A program made the position numbers and the translations under genes. A stretch of 64,000 bases of DNA from Neospora caninum Liverpool (Eukaryota; Apicomplexa; Conoidasida; Eucoccidiorida; Sarcocystidae), in the NCBI RefSeq assembly GCF_000208865.1, contig NC_018390.1:2466790-2530789 (forward strand), read 5' to 3'. Shown here piece after piece: positions 10,980-24,200 of the stretch. How positions within the stretch are numbered: the stretch's first letter is position 1; the number at the start of each line of letters is the position of its first letter. The notes beneath the pieces were generated by a model. That model had not been told where the DNA came from. It searched no databases and saw only the letters and a list, made by a program, of their open reading frames with translations.

Positions 10980-13900
10980 AATCGCCTCGCACAGGCGAGT
11001 TCCCTTCCTGTGCAAGGGTGAGGCGCCTGCTTGCCTTTGACACTCCCTGTACGCATACAGAGAGTACTTGGGCGTAGAAGAGAGTTGGGTGGCGGGTGAG
11101 AAGTGTAAAAAATGATCTCGTTTTGTGTAGTCGAGCCTTCTCGTTGGCAAGCAGAGAATCACAAAACTCTCATGGACCTTACTGTGATTCACTTCACATA
11201 CAAAAGGTGACAAGGTTTCGAAAGACGCCGTCTTTCAGGCGAGAGACCTCGAGTGTTGAGACTCAGATGACTGTGCTTCGACTACACTGTGTGCGGAACA
11301 GTTTCACATATTCTGGCGTTTTGTGAGGATCAGTTTCGTATCTTCTGGTATCCACTTGGATAGCGCGGAAGATATTTGATTCAGAAAGGGGGCATGTTGT
11401 TACCATTGTGAGTTACCGTCCCCCGGGCATCATCACTCAACGGCGTATAACACCAAAAACCCTCCCACACCTGAATCTTTGCTAGCTTTCAGGTGGCATT
11501 TGAACTGACTAAAGGAAACAGCCGACTACAAGGTGATGCAGTGTGTAGTGATCGTGGTCCCCAGAACAGCTTACGAGGCATGCAGAGTCACAGTTAAACT
11601 GCCAATGCATCGATGTGAGGCAATGGACGTGACATTGTTTGCTGCGCTTACACGCAGATCATCGAGGGCTTTTATTAGAAATTCCTGTCTGGAATATAGT
11701 TCTTGTCACTTATCACTGTTCTTTGACAAATTTTAATTTTACCTTTTGTTATTACCAGGGAAGTTACACAGATCCGACATTTGTACCGATAAACAAATGC
11801 AAGTAACGTGGTGTTAGCTAGCCAGGCTAGGTAACTGCTATACAGTGCAGATACCGAAAAACGGCTTTCGAATTTTGACCGGTGTAATATATGCATTACA
11901 GTTAACTAGCATATTGACGGAAGAACCCGACGACTCCTACTACGATCAGAACCACCTCAGAATGATACTCTCTACAACGTGCTTCACAAAGAATCAACTC
12001 CAGGCTCTAGTACCATGTCCTCTGCAGAACAGTCACTGAACAACTAGAGAAAAAGCGCGTGATGGGTATGATTTGACTGGGGCAGAGCTTTGGTATGGAA
12101 TGTAGCTGATAGAATACAACGTTTTTCCCTCCGTGTGTCACGGAACTGGTCTCTCCGCTCTCAATGCGGTGAGCACTGGGTCCCTGCGAGGAATATCCGC
12201 CCGCATGTTCGCTTCAGTGACGATCAAGCTCACGGCTGAGACATAGGAACTGCAGCTTCCCAATATAAAAAGTCTATATATCTTGTATTGTATGAACGAC
12301 CGCGACTTTAACAACGAGCGCGGTCTTTGTACCTCCGAATTTTCACGATCACTTTCGAACGATAGGTAAATTACATGGGGTGGCCTTTGGATACAGAGTG
12401 CTGCGAATTACACATCACTGACAGCATCCGAGATTCCGGCGGATCGACATGATGTAGTGGTTCTCACTCTACGCCCGTATACAGGTCATGCCTGTGTAAC
12501 TGCCATGTTTCAACACTGTTTAGAACATTTAGTGGCTCTCTACGCTCATTCCGTGCACCAGAGCCTCTTGTGCGTTACACTTTCCGCACAAAGAAGATGC
12601 GGTCATTTCTTGATACGAAATCAAAATCTGCTCCGACGTCCGAAAATGGTTTCAAACTAGGGGGGTGGGGGGACCTGAACATGGTCCACGCTAGACTACA
12701 ACCATTGCTCCGAAAGTGCGCCTGTTGCTTGTCTTTCCACTGTTCTTTTGTTTTACGGTGTCAGTGTCAGCTGCTGCGCCCTTTTCCGTCGATCGTCGTC
12801 TTATGCCTTCTCTCCGTGCCAAAGTTTGCATCGCAGAACCAGCATTATTTCAAGCCTGTTCTATAGTTTCGGGCATGGCTACTCCCGATATTGGCTCTGC
12901 TACACGTTACTCTGTTCATTTGGATCACATGAAGGAACGAGCGGTGCACAAAGTCATGGCGTGTTCTTGCCTGCTGCCCCTCTCGCTGAAAGCTTTATCT
13001 TTTGGGTTTCCCAAGGCAAATGAGCATGTTCTAATACTCCTTTTGGAGGGGCTAAGAACCTCGTAAGCCGGGAGGCAAGTCCGCGTACGGGGTGTCCTCT
13101 CTCGCACAACCATCCCTCAGAAATATAGACCGTGTGTTCAGAAACAAGACAAAGTTTAAAATTGAAAGCTTTCACCGTTATCAGCCGCATTTTTAACGGA
13201 GTAAATGATGTTTTTCACAGGATTTGCGTGAGCCAACATGTTGAATAACATTGCTACGGGGAAGGCATGACGTGCACGCGGTACGCAGCCCCGCAACAAC
13301 AACACGGGGCTTCGAGTTTCTTCGGTTCCCACAGGGTGTCGGAGAGTCAAACAGACTGTTCTTTCTCTTTGCTTCACGGAAACAATCTGGCCGTTATCGT
13401 AGGTACTGGGAGTCATCCGTAGAAGCAGGGATGATCGTCTCTTCATAGACACACTGGGGACGAAGATAGCACACGGTGGTCACGCGTACGGAACGTTTTG
13501 AAAGTCTCTCGGAATCTAAAAAGCAGCTTTGAACGGTACGTCTCATGTCCACACCCCCTCAGGGAGTTGTAGAATATCATATCAGTCTTATCTTCTGATC
13601 TAGCCTGTGTGGTTCCGGGCTTCAGTTCAGGGCTCCTTCTCCTCCTTTGAAACGCTCTCGTTGTCGAATACGGAAGGCCGCACATATATTTAACGGTACT
13701 GAGAAGGAAACAATGGTTTTCCTTGTCGGTCACAAAGACGTCCTGGTGCCTGACTGTTTGCCTCTGCCTGTCTCATACCATCACCAGATCTTCCTTGGAG
13801 CTGGCCGGTTTTAATCTCGAGTCTCTGGGCAAGTATTACGCCAAAACAATTTTCTGCAGACACCGGGATGTTTCGGTTTTATGTTACGGCGAGAGATATT

Positions 13901-14054
13901 GCTGTCTGGCTAGCATTTCTGCCAACGATGTTTCTAGGCTGAACAAGTGTCACTGGTGTCGAGTGTTGGCGCAAATACAACACATATCCTAAGGTTTTCC
14001 GTCTTTGCAGTTTCGATCTTCAGCAGTGTAGAACCGTACTGAAGGAGCTTCCCT
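10606..14054. other. Intergenic region between AP-3 beta and the enkurin-domain gene
   Basis: About 3.4 kb without a supportable gene. It contains a T10-G20 homopolymer at 10947-10976 and an AT-richer stretch around 11690-11960. Short frames exist, including one at 12716-13066 with a signal-peptide-like start, but that one begins at GTG, has an in-frame stop just upstream and shows no recognisable domain. An acceptor-like TTTGCAG near 14010 raises the possibility of a 5' UTR intron for the next gene. Confidence 0.55.
10947..10976. repeat. Homopolymer tract T10 followed by G20
   Basis: Ten T followed directly by twenty G lie in the 3' flank of AP-3 beta. G-runs of this length are read unreliably by any method, so the exact count is doubtful. 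On the DNA level such a tract could form G-quadruplex structures. Confidence 0.9.
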
Positions 14055-15873
14055 ATGGAGTCCGAGTCGCACTCTCCACGGGCCTTACCGAGAGTCAGCT
14101 CTGAGTCCCCAGCATATGACTCGCCCACACGGGAAGATGCAGCTGAGAGGCCGATCGACTCTGGAGGGCGTTGTTCAGAAGACCCACACATTAGTGGTCC
14201 TATACCAGAGCAACAGCATCGCTTGCCTACAGTCGATGAAGAGTCTATCGGCGGAAAGCCTGCCGGGAACATCTCCATGGGCAGCGACAGTCGAAAGACA
14301 CTAAACAGTAAAACACGACCAACGACTACCAAGCGATTCATACAGAATACACTTACTCCGGGGGCCTCTTGTCTGAGCGCAACATGTTCCCCGGGCTCAC
14401 GTCGCGCTTCATCCACCACTGCCATCAAAACCAGCAGGAGAAATGGCGTGCCAGCGAGCATCCCTCGTGCTGCCGGCACCGGAAAGGTTGGACCATCAAG
14501 AAGCTCAACTGTGGAGAGTGCGGATTCCAGTGATTCCAGCAGTTCGGGGGCGGGTATGCAATACCTAGCCAGGACACGAAATTTTATCAAGGAAAATGCA
14601 AGAAGTGCTGCGGAGTACGCGATTCAGCGTCGTCGGACTATTGCCCATGATGCCATTCCCCGAAGACATGGAAGCTATGGGCAGATACCGGAGTACTTGG
14701 CGGTAGGATTGATTTCTGAAGCTCTTTGATAAAATGCGGATGTTGGCTACTGTTTCTGGAAGGTGCTTGGAAATTTTGTGCTCACAATGCTTGCAATCTG
14801 AATGCAACCAAGCTGCTTGACGATGCACATTTAAATTTTTAAGAACAGAAGGAGCGTTGATACAAACCGTTCGCACAGATAAACATGCACACGGAACCAT
14901 TTCACATACACCTCACGTTAGATATGAATTTATAGACAAGAAGATGGCTGCTAAACAGTTAGCATACACTTATTGGCTTGTGCAACTCCATCATGTCAGA
15001 ATAGCGTTAAGCACCTGAAAACACCCACATGTATCGACTCACCGAACAGATTTTTAAGCTAGATACGTTTAGTATGTCGCCGTTCTGCTGCACGCCGACG
15101 CAGGATTCCCTAGTGCATCTGAAGAGACGGGATAGGGAGTATAAGTGTGGTTTGCGTGCTGCCCAAAAGCATGGCGAGCAACCTCATCTCGAGTTTCTCT
15201 TCGTGGCGATGCTATCATTGATTGCATCCGCTTGTGGTCTGCTTCCGTTCATTTCTGCGTTGGTTACCTGAAACACCATACTTAGGCTTCAAGTCGTGTT
15301 AACCACTGATTCTGAGCACAGACGCAACACTATCGTTGGTGCAGGCCGGGATTCACGGAAAGAGAGGGCTGTTCGACATGAGACGGGCAGTGTGCATGTG
15401 TGTGTGATGGTGGTACCTACAACGGTACGCAGCAAATAAAGACGAAGCTAGAGGAGCAACGACGGAGAGAACATGAAGAGGCAGAAGCCAGGAAACTGCC
15501 GCCGGGGATGCGTAGGTTGAGCAGTGAGGAAAGGCTGAGCCTCATAGAGAGATTGCGGTCAGAGGAGCGGGCGGCAGAGGTACGCTAGATATAGAGTAAA
15601 AACATCAGTTGCTATGCATATATATTTTATCCGGGTGCAGTTGCCGGACAGTGGATTACAAAACTTATACTGTTTATGTGACTCGAACCATTACAAGAGA
15701 GTGCTGATATGATTGTGTGTGAACTCCTCATTCAGTACGAGCTGACAACAATGCCAATTGCGATCAAGACGCAGTCACAGAGAACTCGGATCGAATTCCT
15801 TGAACGCAAGCTGGAGGAGCTGCATCGGCAACAGGAGAAATTTTCCAAGCCAAATCTTCTGATCGAGATATGA
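14055..15873 (+). CDS. Enkurin-domain protein
   Basis: Enkurins sit inside axonemal doublet microtubules or act as calmodulin/TRPC adaptors; in an apicomplexan the flagellated microgamete is the likely site. Three exons with phase-0 junctions: 14055-14702, 15433-15579, 15736-15873 (TGA), giving 310 residues. Residues 1-170 are Ser/Thr/Pro-rich. Then follow NFIKENARSAAEYAI and HGSYGQIPEYL, which match the enkurin pattern NF..EN .. GKVPKYL. Exon 2 gives KLPPGMRRLSSEERLSLIERL, and exon 3 gives TRIEFLERKLEELHRQQEKF, matching the family's LP..ER...L..L and RK..LE..L..LE blocks; the domain ends 15 or fewer residues from the C-terminus, as is usual. The ATG at 14055 is the first in frame, but an upstream exon is possible. 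Conserved motifs spanning all three exons support the splice model. Confidence 0.88.
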
Positions 15874-18297
15874 TGACGGTGTGCGTTTACTCTACACAGT
15901 GTTTCCACGGTATCGGGAGGCCCACAAGTCCTGGGGGAGGCTTATAACATGCAAGCGTTTTGTGCGTCATGCAGCCGACAAGGGAGATATTTTGATACGT
16001 CTACTTCAGCGAAAAATGCTTCTTCCCAAAGGTGGCGCGTCCGTGGATCGCCCTGTTTCGACTGCTCACCCCAGGCGATTTTTGAACACCGGCAACGGCC
16101 CTTCTGCATTGGAAAAACGGCTGGTCCCTCGACGCGGTATCCGCAGCAGAGAACCAGTAACGCCTCCGGGTCCTCAGAGGATATGACTTCCTCTTGAGCG
16201 GCTTTTAGTGACATCCGCACCTTGAAATGGCACGAGCGTATAAAACAGTCGTCCTGGGACAGAAATGTGAGCCAAATCGACTGCTGCTGCACAAAACTGT
16301 AGACCTTTGGATGAGTGAAGTAAGGGCTGACAGAACTCCGCTCTGCCTGGTGACCTCCTCTTTGCCTTGCGGAGCTGGCAACCTTCGACAAAGTGCAATA
16401 GCAGCCGGCGACCGGCGGCCCTCTCCTGCCGTAATTTGCAAAGGGACTCACAGACAGTTGACCGTCCCCATGCGACCACACCGCGCATTAGTGAAGGTTT
16501 CATCGGTAGCTGAGATGGTTACGGGAGGCTGCCCCTCGCTTTCGCGCGCTCAAATCGCTTTCTGCCTGACAAATACGTAGACTGGCAAGAAGCTGCGCGT
16601 ACCGAGACACCGTATATGGTCGAGCGCACCCAACGTGAGTGGCAAGCGGTAAAAGGAACTGAAACGCTTACTGAGGGGAACTAAATATAATGCAGACATA
16701 AGGTTTTCGGAGACGTGTTCAGAAAGTTTGTGAAGGGTTTGAAATTCTGCAGAACCCCTGGTTTCCCCTAGCCGGGGTAAATGACGGTCGCCTCCCACCT
16801 GGACCGAAGGAAATTCAAGGACAAAAGGCGATCACTCCGGCTACAAAAAACGCCACCGCAGAAAGAAGCAACGCAATAAAGTATTCCTTTCATCATATAA
16901 AGCCAACTTCCTCGATCATGGTTCAGCTGTGTCATGTCCCTGGATGGCTGAAGTCGTCATCGAGATGTGCTCGCCCGTAGCCGCTGTATAAAGCAATTCT
17001 TCACTAGGGAGAGGACGCAGCGTAGCTTTTGGTTTAAAACTTGACTTACTGAAGAGGTTAACACCAGCACCAACGTTATGCAACATCGCTGGCTTTTTCT
17101 CAACGACATGACCTGCTGGAAGTTTTGGAACTCGGCTGTCCTCCTATCTGGTGACGGGCCAGTGCCGCAAGCTGCTCTCTCGATTGTTGCGATCGATGCC
17201 CATCACACAGGAATGAATCTTTTCGTGGTTGCATGCGCCCAACATGAGGAGTCATCTTCTTTGCCTACGTTATTTCTTCTACTCTATGCCATGTCAATAT
17301 CGTTTGCGTTTGTGGCGTGGACGCTGAACGTCGGGCAAACCCGGTGTTTAGTTCCAACTTTTCGCGCAACGCAGCGTCACCCAGGTCTTCTGTGAGTCTC
17401 AACCCGCTCCGCTATCTGTTCGGCTCGACAACGAGCTAGACAGCCATCTTCTCAGGTTGAGTATTTCCGTTATTTTTCAGCGGTTTCATCGGTCTTGCTG
17501 GATAGTACACCTCGATATCTCCTGGCGTGACGACTAATCAGTTCCCTTTCGTCCGTTGCGGAGAACTGACTTTCTTTCAGCCCTTTGCCCTCGGCCTCAT
17601 CCTCACGGAAAAAGGCACGGCTATTTTACGTCGATAAAACTCTGTCGTGCGCATTTATCCAGAAAATCAACGTTACGGGGATTTAAAAGAAAACGTACAG
17701 CATCATCGAATTCTTCCTGGGCCCTCGACCCCCGCGCGTACGATTTGTAGGATTGGGCGGGCGGCGCTGCTGAACTCAAGGCCGAGCTGTGGCTTCGGCT
17801 GGCGTTCCCAGCGAACGTTCTTCCGTCGTAGACCACGACACACGGGCATCGTACCTCGGTGTTTTCGACCTTATGTTCCGGCTTCTTCGAAGCCACTTTG
17901 GATGGCCTTGCCGCGCCGGCAGGCGCTGCAGCAAATTGGTCCGTGCCTTTGCCGCTGAAAGCGGTGTCGCCCTTCTACTATCGCCCAGAAATCATTCCGT
18001 TCCAACCCTTCCTGAGTCTGCAAATACCTTGGAGGCTTACAGTGAGTCTGTAGCCGTCTCGGGAAGAAGAAATAGCAACACATAGGGTTCCTTTGTTTTG
18101 TTCGCTGCCTCGTTTCTTGGCTCTCCAATCCGTCTTCCCCGCCATCTCAACCCTACCCCAGCCCTCTCTTCTTTCCCATGGTCTTTCATTACGTTGTTTA
18201 GTCTTCCGAAACTGGCGCAGCAGTTCGCACATCTGTACCGGGGAGTTTCCTCCTTCCCTCTGTTGTTCGTGTCGCCGAAAAGTTCTTTTTCTCCAAA
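15874..18297. other. Intergenic region upstream of HOOK
   Basis: About 2.4 kb with no convincing gene. Open frames on both strands overlap each other, begin at weak starts and show no known motif. The last 250 bases before 18298 are pyrimidine-rich with many TTTC and CTTT runs, typical of a leader and promoter region for the HOOK gene. Confidence 0.5.
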
Positions 18298-21200
18298 ATG
18301 TCGTTCACTCACGCGCCGTTGCTCGACACGGATGCGTGTCTCGAGTTCCTGAACTCGCTCGACTACGGAAAAGAGCATCCTGTCCACGAGCTGCACGACT
18401 GCGCCACCGCAGAGCATGTCTGGGGTTCGCTACACGAGATATACCCTGCCTGGTTTGACGAGTCTCTGCACCCGTCGAAGTTTGCCAATGCCCAGGTGAG
18501 GGACAACAGACCTGCTGGACGCGTGTCGCGCTGTTGCCTGTGTCGCGCGTACGCTTCAAACAAAACGAACCTGGGAGTGTCTTGGCTGGCGGGAGCACAC
18601 GGGCCTTGCTGATTTGTGTCTTTCGATTCTCTTTCGACGCATAATTTTGAACACTTGTAGGCACATGGACTCTGGGGTTTCGGAGCGTTGGAAATAGGAG
18701 TACAGGGAACTTCCATGGATTCCGCCACCTTGACATAGTCCACTGATCCACGCACCAGTTAAGCTGACCAGTGAAGTTTAAGACCAGAAAGGCTTTGAAC
18801 GGCCCCGCCATAACAACGTGGGTTTTTCACGTTCGTGCGTTTCCCGACTGTTCGCTGTGTTTGCCGGCTGATGGTATATAGGAGGCTTTGTCGCAAATCC
18901 TGTATTACCTCGATGAATTCCACGAGAATAAATATTCCGGAGATTTCAATGTCATCACGGAGCATCTGGATGCCTTCCTCAAAGGCGATCCCTCTCTAGT
19001 AGGTTCCAAGGCCCCTCCAGTTAAAATGAAAGAGCGAAAGGGGGGGATAGCAGGTCACGCGGAAAAACGTTGCAGTCACGTCCGTTTTCAATCGCGCACA
19101 TCGCTTTTCGTGTCGGAGTCTCGACGCTGTCACGCCCTTCTTCTACGCGTTTAACTCCTCTCCCGGAGGTGGCGTATGTACCTTCGCGGTTTCACGTCTC
19201 CTCGCAGTGCATTAAGGCAGCAGCTGTCTCTTGTGTCATTTCCCCTATATGCCGGATCCCGCTTCTACTACATCTTCCGAGAGACCTGGGGACTTTATAA
19301 ACTAGGGGATGTGTGCACTTCGAAGGAAGGCGCGCGCTGCTCGCGTGACCCAAGCGGCAGGTGAGTGACTCACCTTGGAATTTCCCGTGGGGTGCACGAA
19401 TGGACGGGAAAACGACATTTACGAGACGGTTACTGAGTGGGACACGTGCTGTGAAAAGGGGCATGCGCCCTCCACCCATAATAACTGCTTCCTTGTCGAG
19501 GCGTTGACTCATATTCGGGAGCACAGCTGAATCGAGACCGTCCGCATAAACTGGACCTGAAGCCGTAAGGGTTTTGTGTGGCGGCAGACACTGAGACGAA
19601 CCGCAAACATCCCAGCCTTCGTGTTTTTGTTGAGCTAAAACTCTCTGCTGTGTTTGCGCCAGATTCTGAAAACGTACGAATTCATCCTGCTCGCGACGGT
19701 GAACGGAGACTGCCAGCAAATCATCGCAAAAATCATGACCATGTCCCAACCGACCCAAGCAGTCATTCAAGCAATCATCCAACAGTATGCGGGTGCAGAA
19801 GTAAGTGAGCTCCTCGCCGGCGTATTTTCACAGCTCTGCCATGCATGAGACACCCTTGTTTGCGGCGCGAGACCGGCAAGTGTCGGAAGACGACGGCTGC
19901 CTACAGATGTGTGCCTGTGTCTTCGAGATCATCGCGATGCGTGCACGGCGTCTCCTGAACGCGTTTGTGTCTCTTGTCGGCCCGCCGGGTCGGAATGAAG
20001 ACCCGTCACGTCGGGCTGCAGAGACAGCAGGCAGCGTTTGGTTGCCAAAAAAGCGTGGGCCTCTCTTCGGATCTTCTTTGAATTTCGTGTACTGATTGAT
20101 AACGAAGAACCCCGACTTTTCATAGTTTTTCTGGGGGGGGGGGGGGGGGGGGGGGGGGGGCCTAAGGGGGCGTCCCCCTCTGGGGGGGCCGGGGTTTTTC
20201 TCCGAAAAAAACGGACCCGGTTGGAAAAGGGCAAAGGAATTTCCCCCGGCCCCGGGGGTTTGGAAGAACTACCCTAATTCCCCTTTTGAGCCCCGGGTGG
20301 GAAACCCAAGGGCATTTTTGCCCTGAATTCCCCTAAATCCCTCTGGTTTTCCCCCCCCTTTTGGGGGGGAGGGGTGGGGGGGTTTTTTTTCCCTGGGCCT
20401 TTTCCCCNNNNNNNNNNNNNNNNNNNNNNNNNNNNNNNNNNNNNNNNNNNNNNNNNNNNNNNNNNNNNNNNNNNNNNNNNNNNNNNNNNNNNNNNNNNNN
20501 NNNNNNNACGTGGAGGCGCTGGCCCAGCGAGCGCGCAGTGTGCCAGGCAAACGGAACTGTTTCAAAGAATTGGAGAGGTTCCGGACCGCGAGGCTGACAC
20601 GCCCAGGCATTACAGGGGCGCATGCCTTGGGGGGCACGGACTTGGTTTCGCGGCTCAAAGCTCGCAAGGAGGCAGTGGCACAGCCAGCAGCTTCGACCGT
20701 GTTCTTTGTTCCGCGCCCAAGTGGAGACACGGTGGCGGAGGATCAGCGGCGAGACACAGAGCTCGGGTTAGGCGTGTGTGGACTGGCGAAGGACGGACAG
20801 ATGAAACGGGCGAGGGGAAGAGCGATAAAGGCGCGGTCGTGGACCCTGTGTCTCCCGCGTAAGCAGAAGCGAACCCAGGCGAAGAGACGGAGAAAGGGAC
20901 AACAGAGGAGTGGGCGTTCGCATGCGTCCTCCGCCGGCGCTCAAGACATTTAAGTTTTTTTCAACCGCCGCGGTGGCGACCAGAGGGGGGGGCTGAGGTG
21001 GCGTCGTCCTCTGCAGGCAGCCGGTGTCATCTCCGGAAGACACGGGACCGGCTGCGAGAAGGCCAAGGCAGTTCTCCCGGTCCCTGGGCGTTGCGAGGAC
21101 TACGCTGAGTCGCCTGTTGAGGCCCGGGCTGGCGAGCCGAGGGCACTTTTGCGCTGCAGTCTCGCTGATCGCTCTGCGTTGTCGCTGCGCTTCTGGTGCG

Positions 21201-24200
21201 GATGGTTGGCGTGCTTTGCTTCCCTTGGCCCTTTTCCCCCAGAATGATCCGTCAAACTCGACCCCACGGATGCTCAGCCGGAACGCCTCCGGCGCGACAG
21301 CACCCAGGCGAGAGCCGTCGCTTCCAGAGGATCTCGGACTCGGGCGGACGCCCAGCGCAGGGGGAGGGGGACATTTGGCGCCGTTGCTCCAGAAGGTTCA
21401 GGAGGAGCTCTCGCAGATAAAGGCCGAGCTTCGGAAGACCAAGATCGCGCTAACGGAGAGCGAAAGCCAGAGAGAAACCCTTTCAGACAAGCTGCAGGTT
21501 GTTGAGAAGGAAAGAGACGAGGAGAAAACGAAGCGCACGGTGCTCGAGCAACAGCTCGCTGCTAAGAAGGACGTCCTGGTGGTGAGCAAGAGGGACGAGT
21601 GGAGCAGAGAGAGGCGAGTTGGAGGGCGATGCCCGTGAAAAGAAGTAGCGGCGGTAGTTGTGTCACAAGTTGACGAGTAGGAGCTGAGGAGACACTACAG
21701 ATGCTTTCCTGTCGGAAGATGCAGCGTGCACGCCGCGAGATTTGAGCGGTATACGCCTTCTGGATGCCATGTCAACAGGATCCTCTTCGGTTGTGTGCAT
21801 CCCTGTACAGAAAGACTTCACGGAGCAGATCGAAGATTCCGACAAACAGAGAGCGAAGCTGAAGGAAGAACTGGAGGTAGGGGCACACGCGAACAGGAAA
21901 CGCATCTGTTGCCTGCAAAACTCTCGCTGGGTCTGGCGTTTGCAGCCACCCTGAGCAACTTACTCAAAAACGTTTCGTGGGACACACGTCGTCTTTGGAG
22001 TGCACAAGAAAGCAGGTCGCCGGATGGTGGCGTTTACACCTGTCGCGTCTATGCCTCATCGTGGAGTTTTTCTTTCAACTCTGATCGTTTGTGGTTTTCC
22101 CGCAGAATGAGAAAAAGGAGCGGAAAAAAGTGGAGGAGAAGAATCGCGCCGTCATTGCAGAGTAAGGGCCCTCCAAAGTGGTGTGAGTTGGCCTTGGCTG
22201 TGCCCGTCAATCCAGCTTTTCTCGTGGCGGTTCGTGCTTGTTCCGACTGCAGTCCAGGAGGTTCGCCGTTGAGCGTTGCGCCACCAAGCAAGCCGCCCGC
22301 AACAAAACGTGAATGCGGTTTCACGCGTCGCACCACACCACCCCGTCGGGGGGGCGGTTGGTCTCTCGAGGCGGTGACACCACCGGTGACTTGGGCCTTC
22401 TTTCTGCGCCTGCGCGTTTCCATGTGAAATGACCTCGCTGCTTAGTTTTCGAGTGCTTGACTTCTGCGCGAAGTTGCTGCGGTTCTCGCGTCTCCGCCGA
22501 CTTGCTTCAGGCTCAAGGAGGAGATGGATCTTTTGAAACAGGAGGCTCGCCGCGTGTCCACGCTTGAGGTTCAAGTCCAAAACTACAAGACAAAGCTGAC
22601 GGAAGTGGCAGCACTGAAGGAGAAAATGACTCAACTCGAGCTCCAAAACAAGGTAAAATGCGCGAGAGAGTTTCTGGACAGGGCGGAGGCAAGCGTTGGG
22701 AGAGGGGAAACAGGAGGGGTGACGCTGTGAACAGGCAGCCACAAACGGCCGCTTCTCCATGACCGACGGCTGTGTCTCACTTACCAGTACCTCTACAGCG
22801 TCGGGCGTTCAACGCAAATCCCTGGTTCTCTTTACCACACCGAGCTTCACAATCGGATGCATCTGGATTGAAAGTCGGCGTCCCAGCTCCGGGTTTCTTC
22901 TCTCCGTTCACTTCACTGCCATTCCACCATCCGTTCTCGCCGCCCGGTGCCTTCCAAGACAGGAGCGAGGCCACCCGCGTTTCGTTGCCATGAACGAGCG
23001 GCGAACTTCATCTTCCCTGGAGACTGGGGTGTTCAGTTCATGACTTCAGGCGTCGAGCCTCGTCTCTGGCTTGCACCGTCGACTTCCTCCTTCCCTGGGG
23101 TCTCGCCTGGCGGCTCCTGTTCGCCCTCTCGGCTGGAGTGTGCGTGGACATGTGACCGTTGACTTCCGGATGGGTTTCGCGACGGCCGGTTCAGCCACGC
23201 GCGGCAAATCTGTGTCTTTTCTCTGCAGGCCTACATGGACCGAATTGTTGAGGGAGAGGCTGACAGCGTGGGGGCCCTCGGACTGAGGAAACAGATCGAC
23301 ACTTACAAAGAGCGCGTTGCAGGTGAGTTCTGCCGGAGCGACAGAGGCAGCCTGGAGGTGCTGAGAGCCTTCTCTCGCGAAAGAGCAGACAGGGTCCGTT
23401 CTTCCCATCACTAGCTGAAAAGGGATCCTTTCCTTGTACCCCCGCCCGCGGGACCGCATCTGCAGGTCAAGACGTGGGAGGGGAAGAGGGCGGTCGCGAG
23501 TGAAAAGCAAGGAAAAAGGCAGAAACATGTCGTTTCTACCACGCGCCGCCAATGTCCCAAAGCGATATGCAGAGAGGTCGTCACCCCTGAACTGCGCCTT
23601 TTCCACCCGGAGGCGGCAGTCTCACTTCTGCTTCGACGGTTTCCTTGGGGGTTTCTACTCGGGTTTTCGCGGGCCCTTGGGAGGACGCACGCAAAGCCAC
23701 CAAATAGACAACCGCTTCGACGTTGGAAACAACACCCAAGAGACTCTCCCTTTGCCGTAGTGTCCAACGCTGTGTGTCTCGTGCACACTCTTTGTCTTTC
23801 TAGCGGGGGAGCCTGCCGCCGAGTCGAGTTCCTACGGAAAGAGGGGACAGTCTGTGATCTTTTTTCTGCGGTCTGTGCGAGCAGATGTCGAGGAGCGACT
23901 AAGTACGATGACGGCGGAGAAGGAAGCGATCGCTAACCTCAAGGAAGAAGTCGAGAAGCAACTATCGACAGCTGAAAAGAAGTTGTACGTTGCTGGGCCA
24001 GTGCGTGGACCGTTGGCCGTTGCGCGCCACGCCATGATCACTCGTGCTTTCCGTTGCACCGGAAATGTGTCAAGAATCAGCGCATGCATCCTCAATCGGT
24101 GGTCCCTCGACTTACAGGTTCCCTTCAGAGAGCCATGCAGTGTGTGCGGTCGTGTTTTCATGTAGCAACTGACACCCGCCCCTTGCTGTCGGCATCACGG

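Noticed and set aside
12716..13066. Frame beginning with a signal-peptide-like stretch (LLLVFPLFFCFTVSVSAAA)
   Set aside because: It starts at GTG, an in-frame stop lies 24 bases upstream, and there is no acceptor of quality or recognisable domain. A secreted-protein exon is conceivable but not supported.
20361..20597. Frames running through the N gap and the G/C-run region
   Set aside because: They cross a gap and low-quality bases, and cannot be real.
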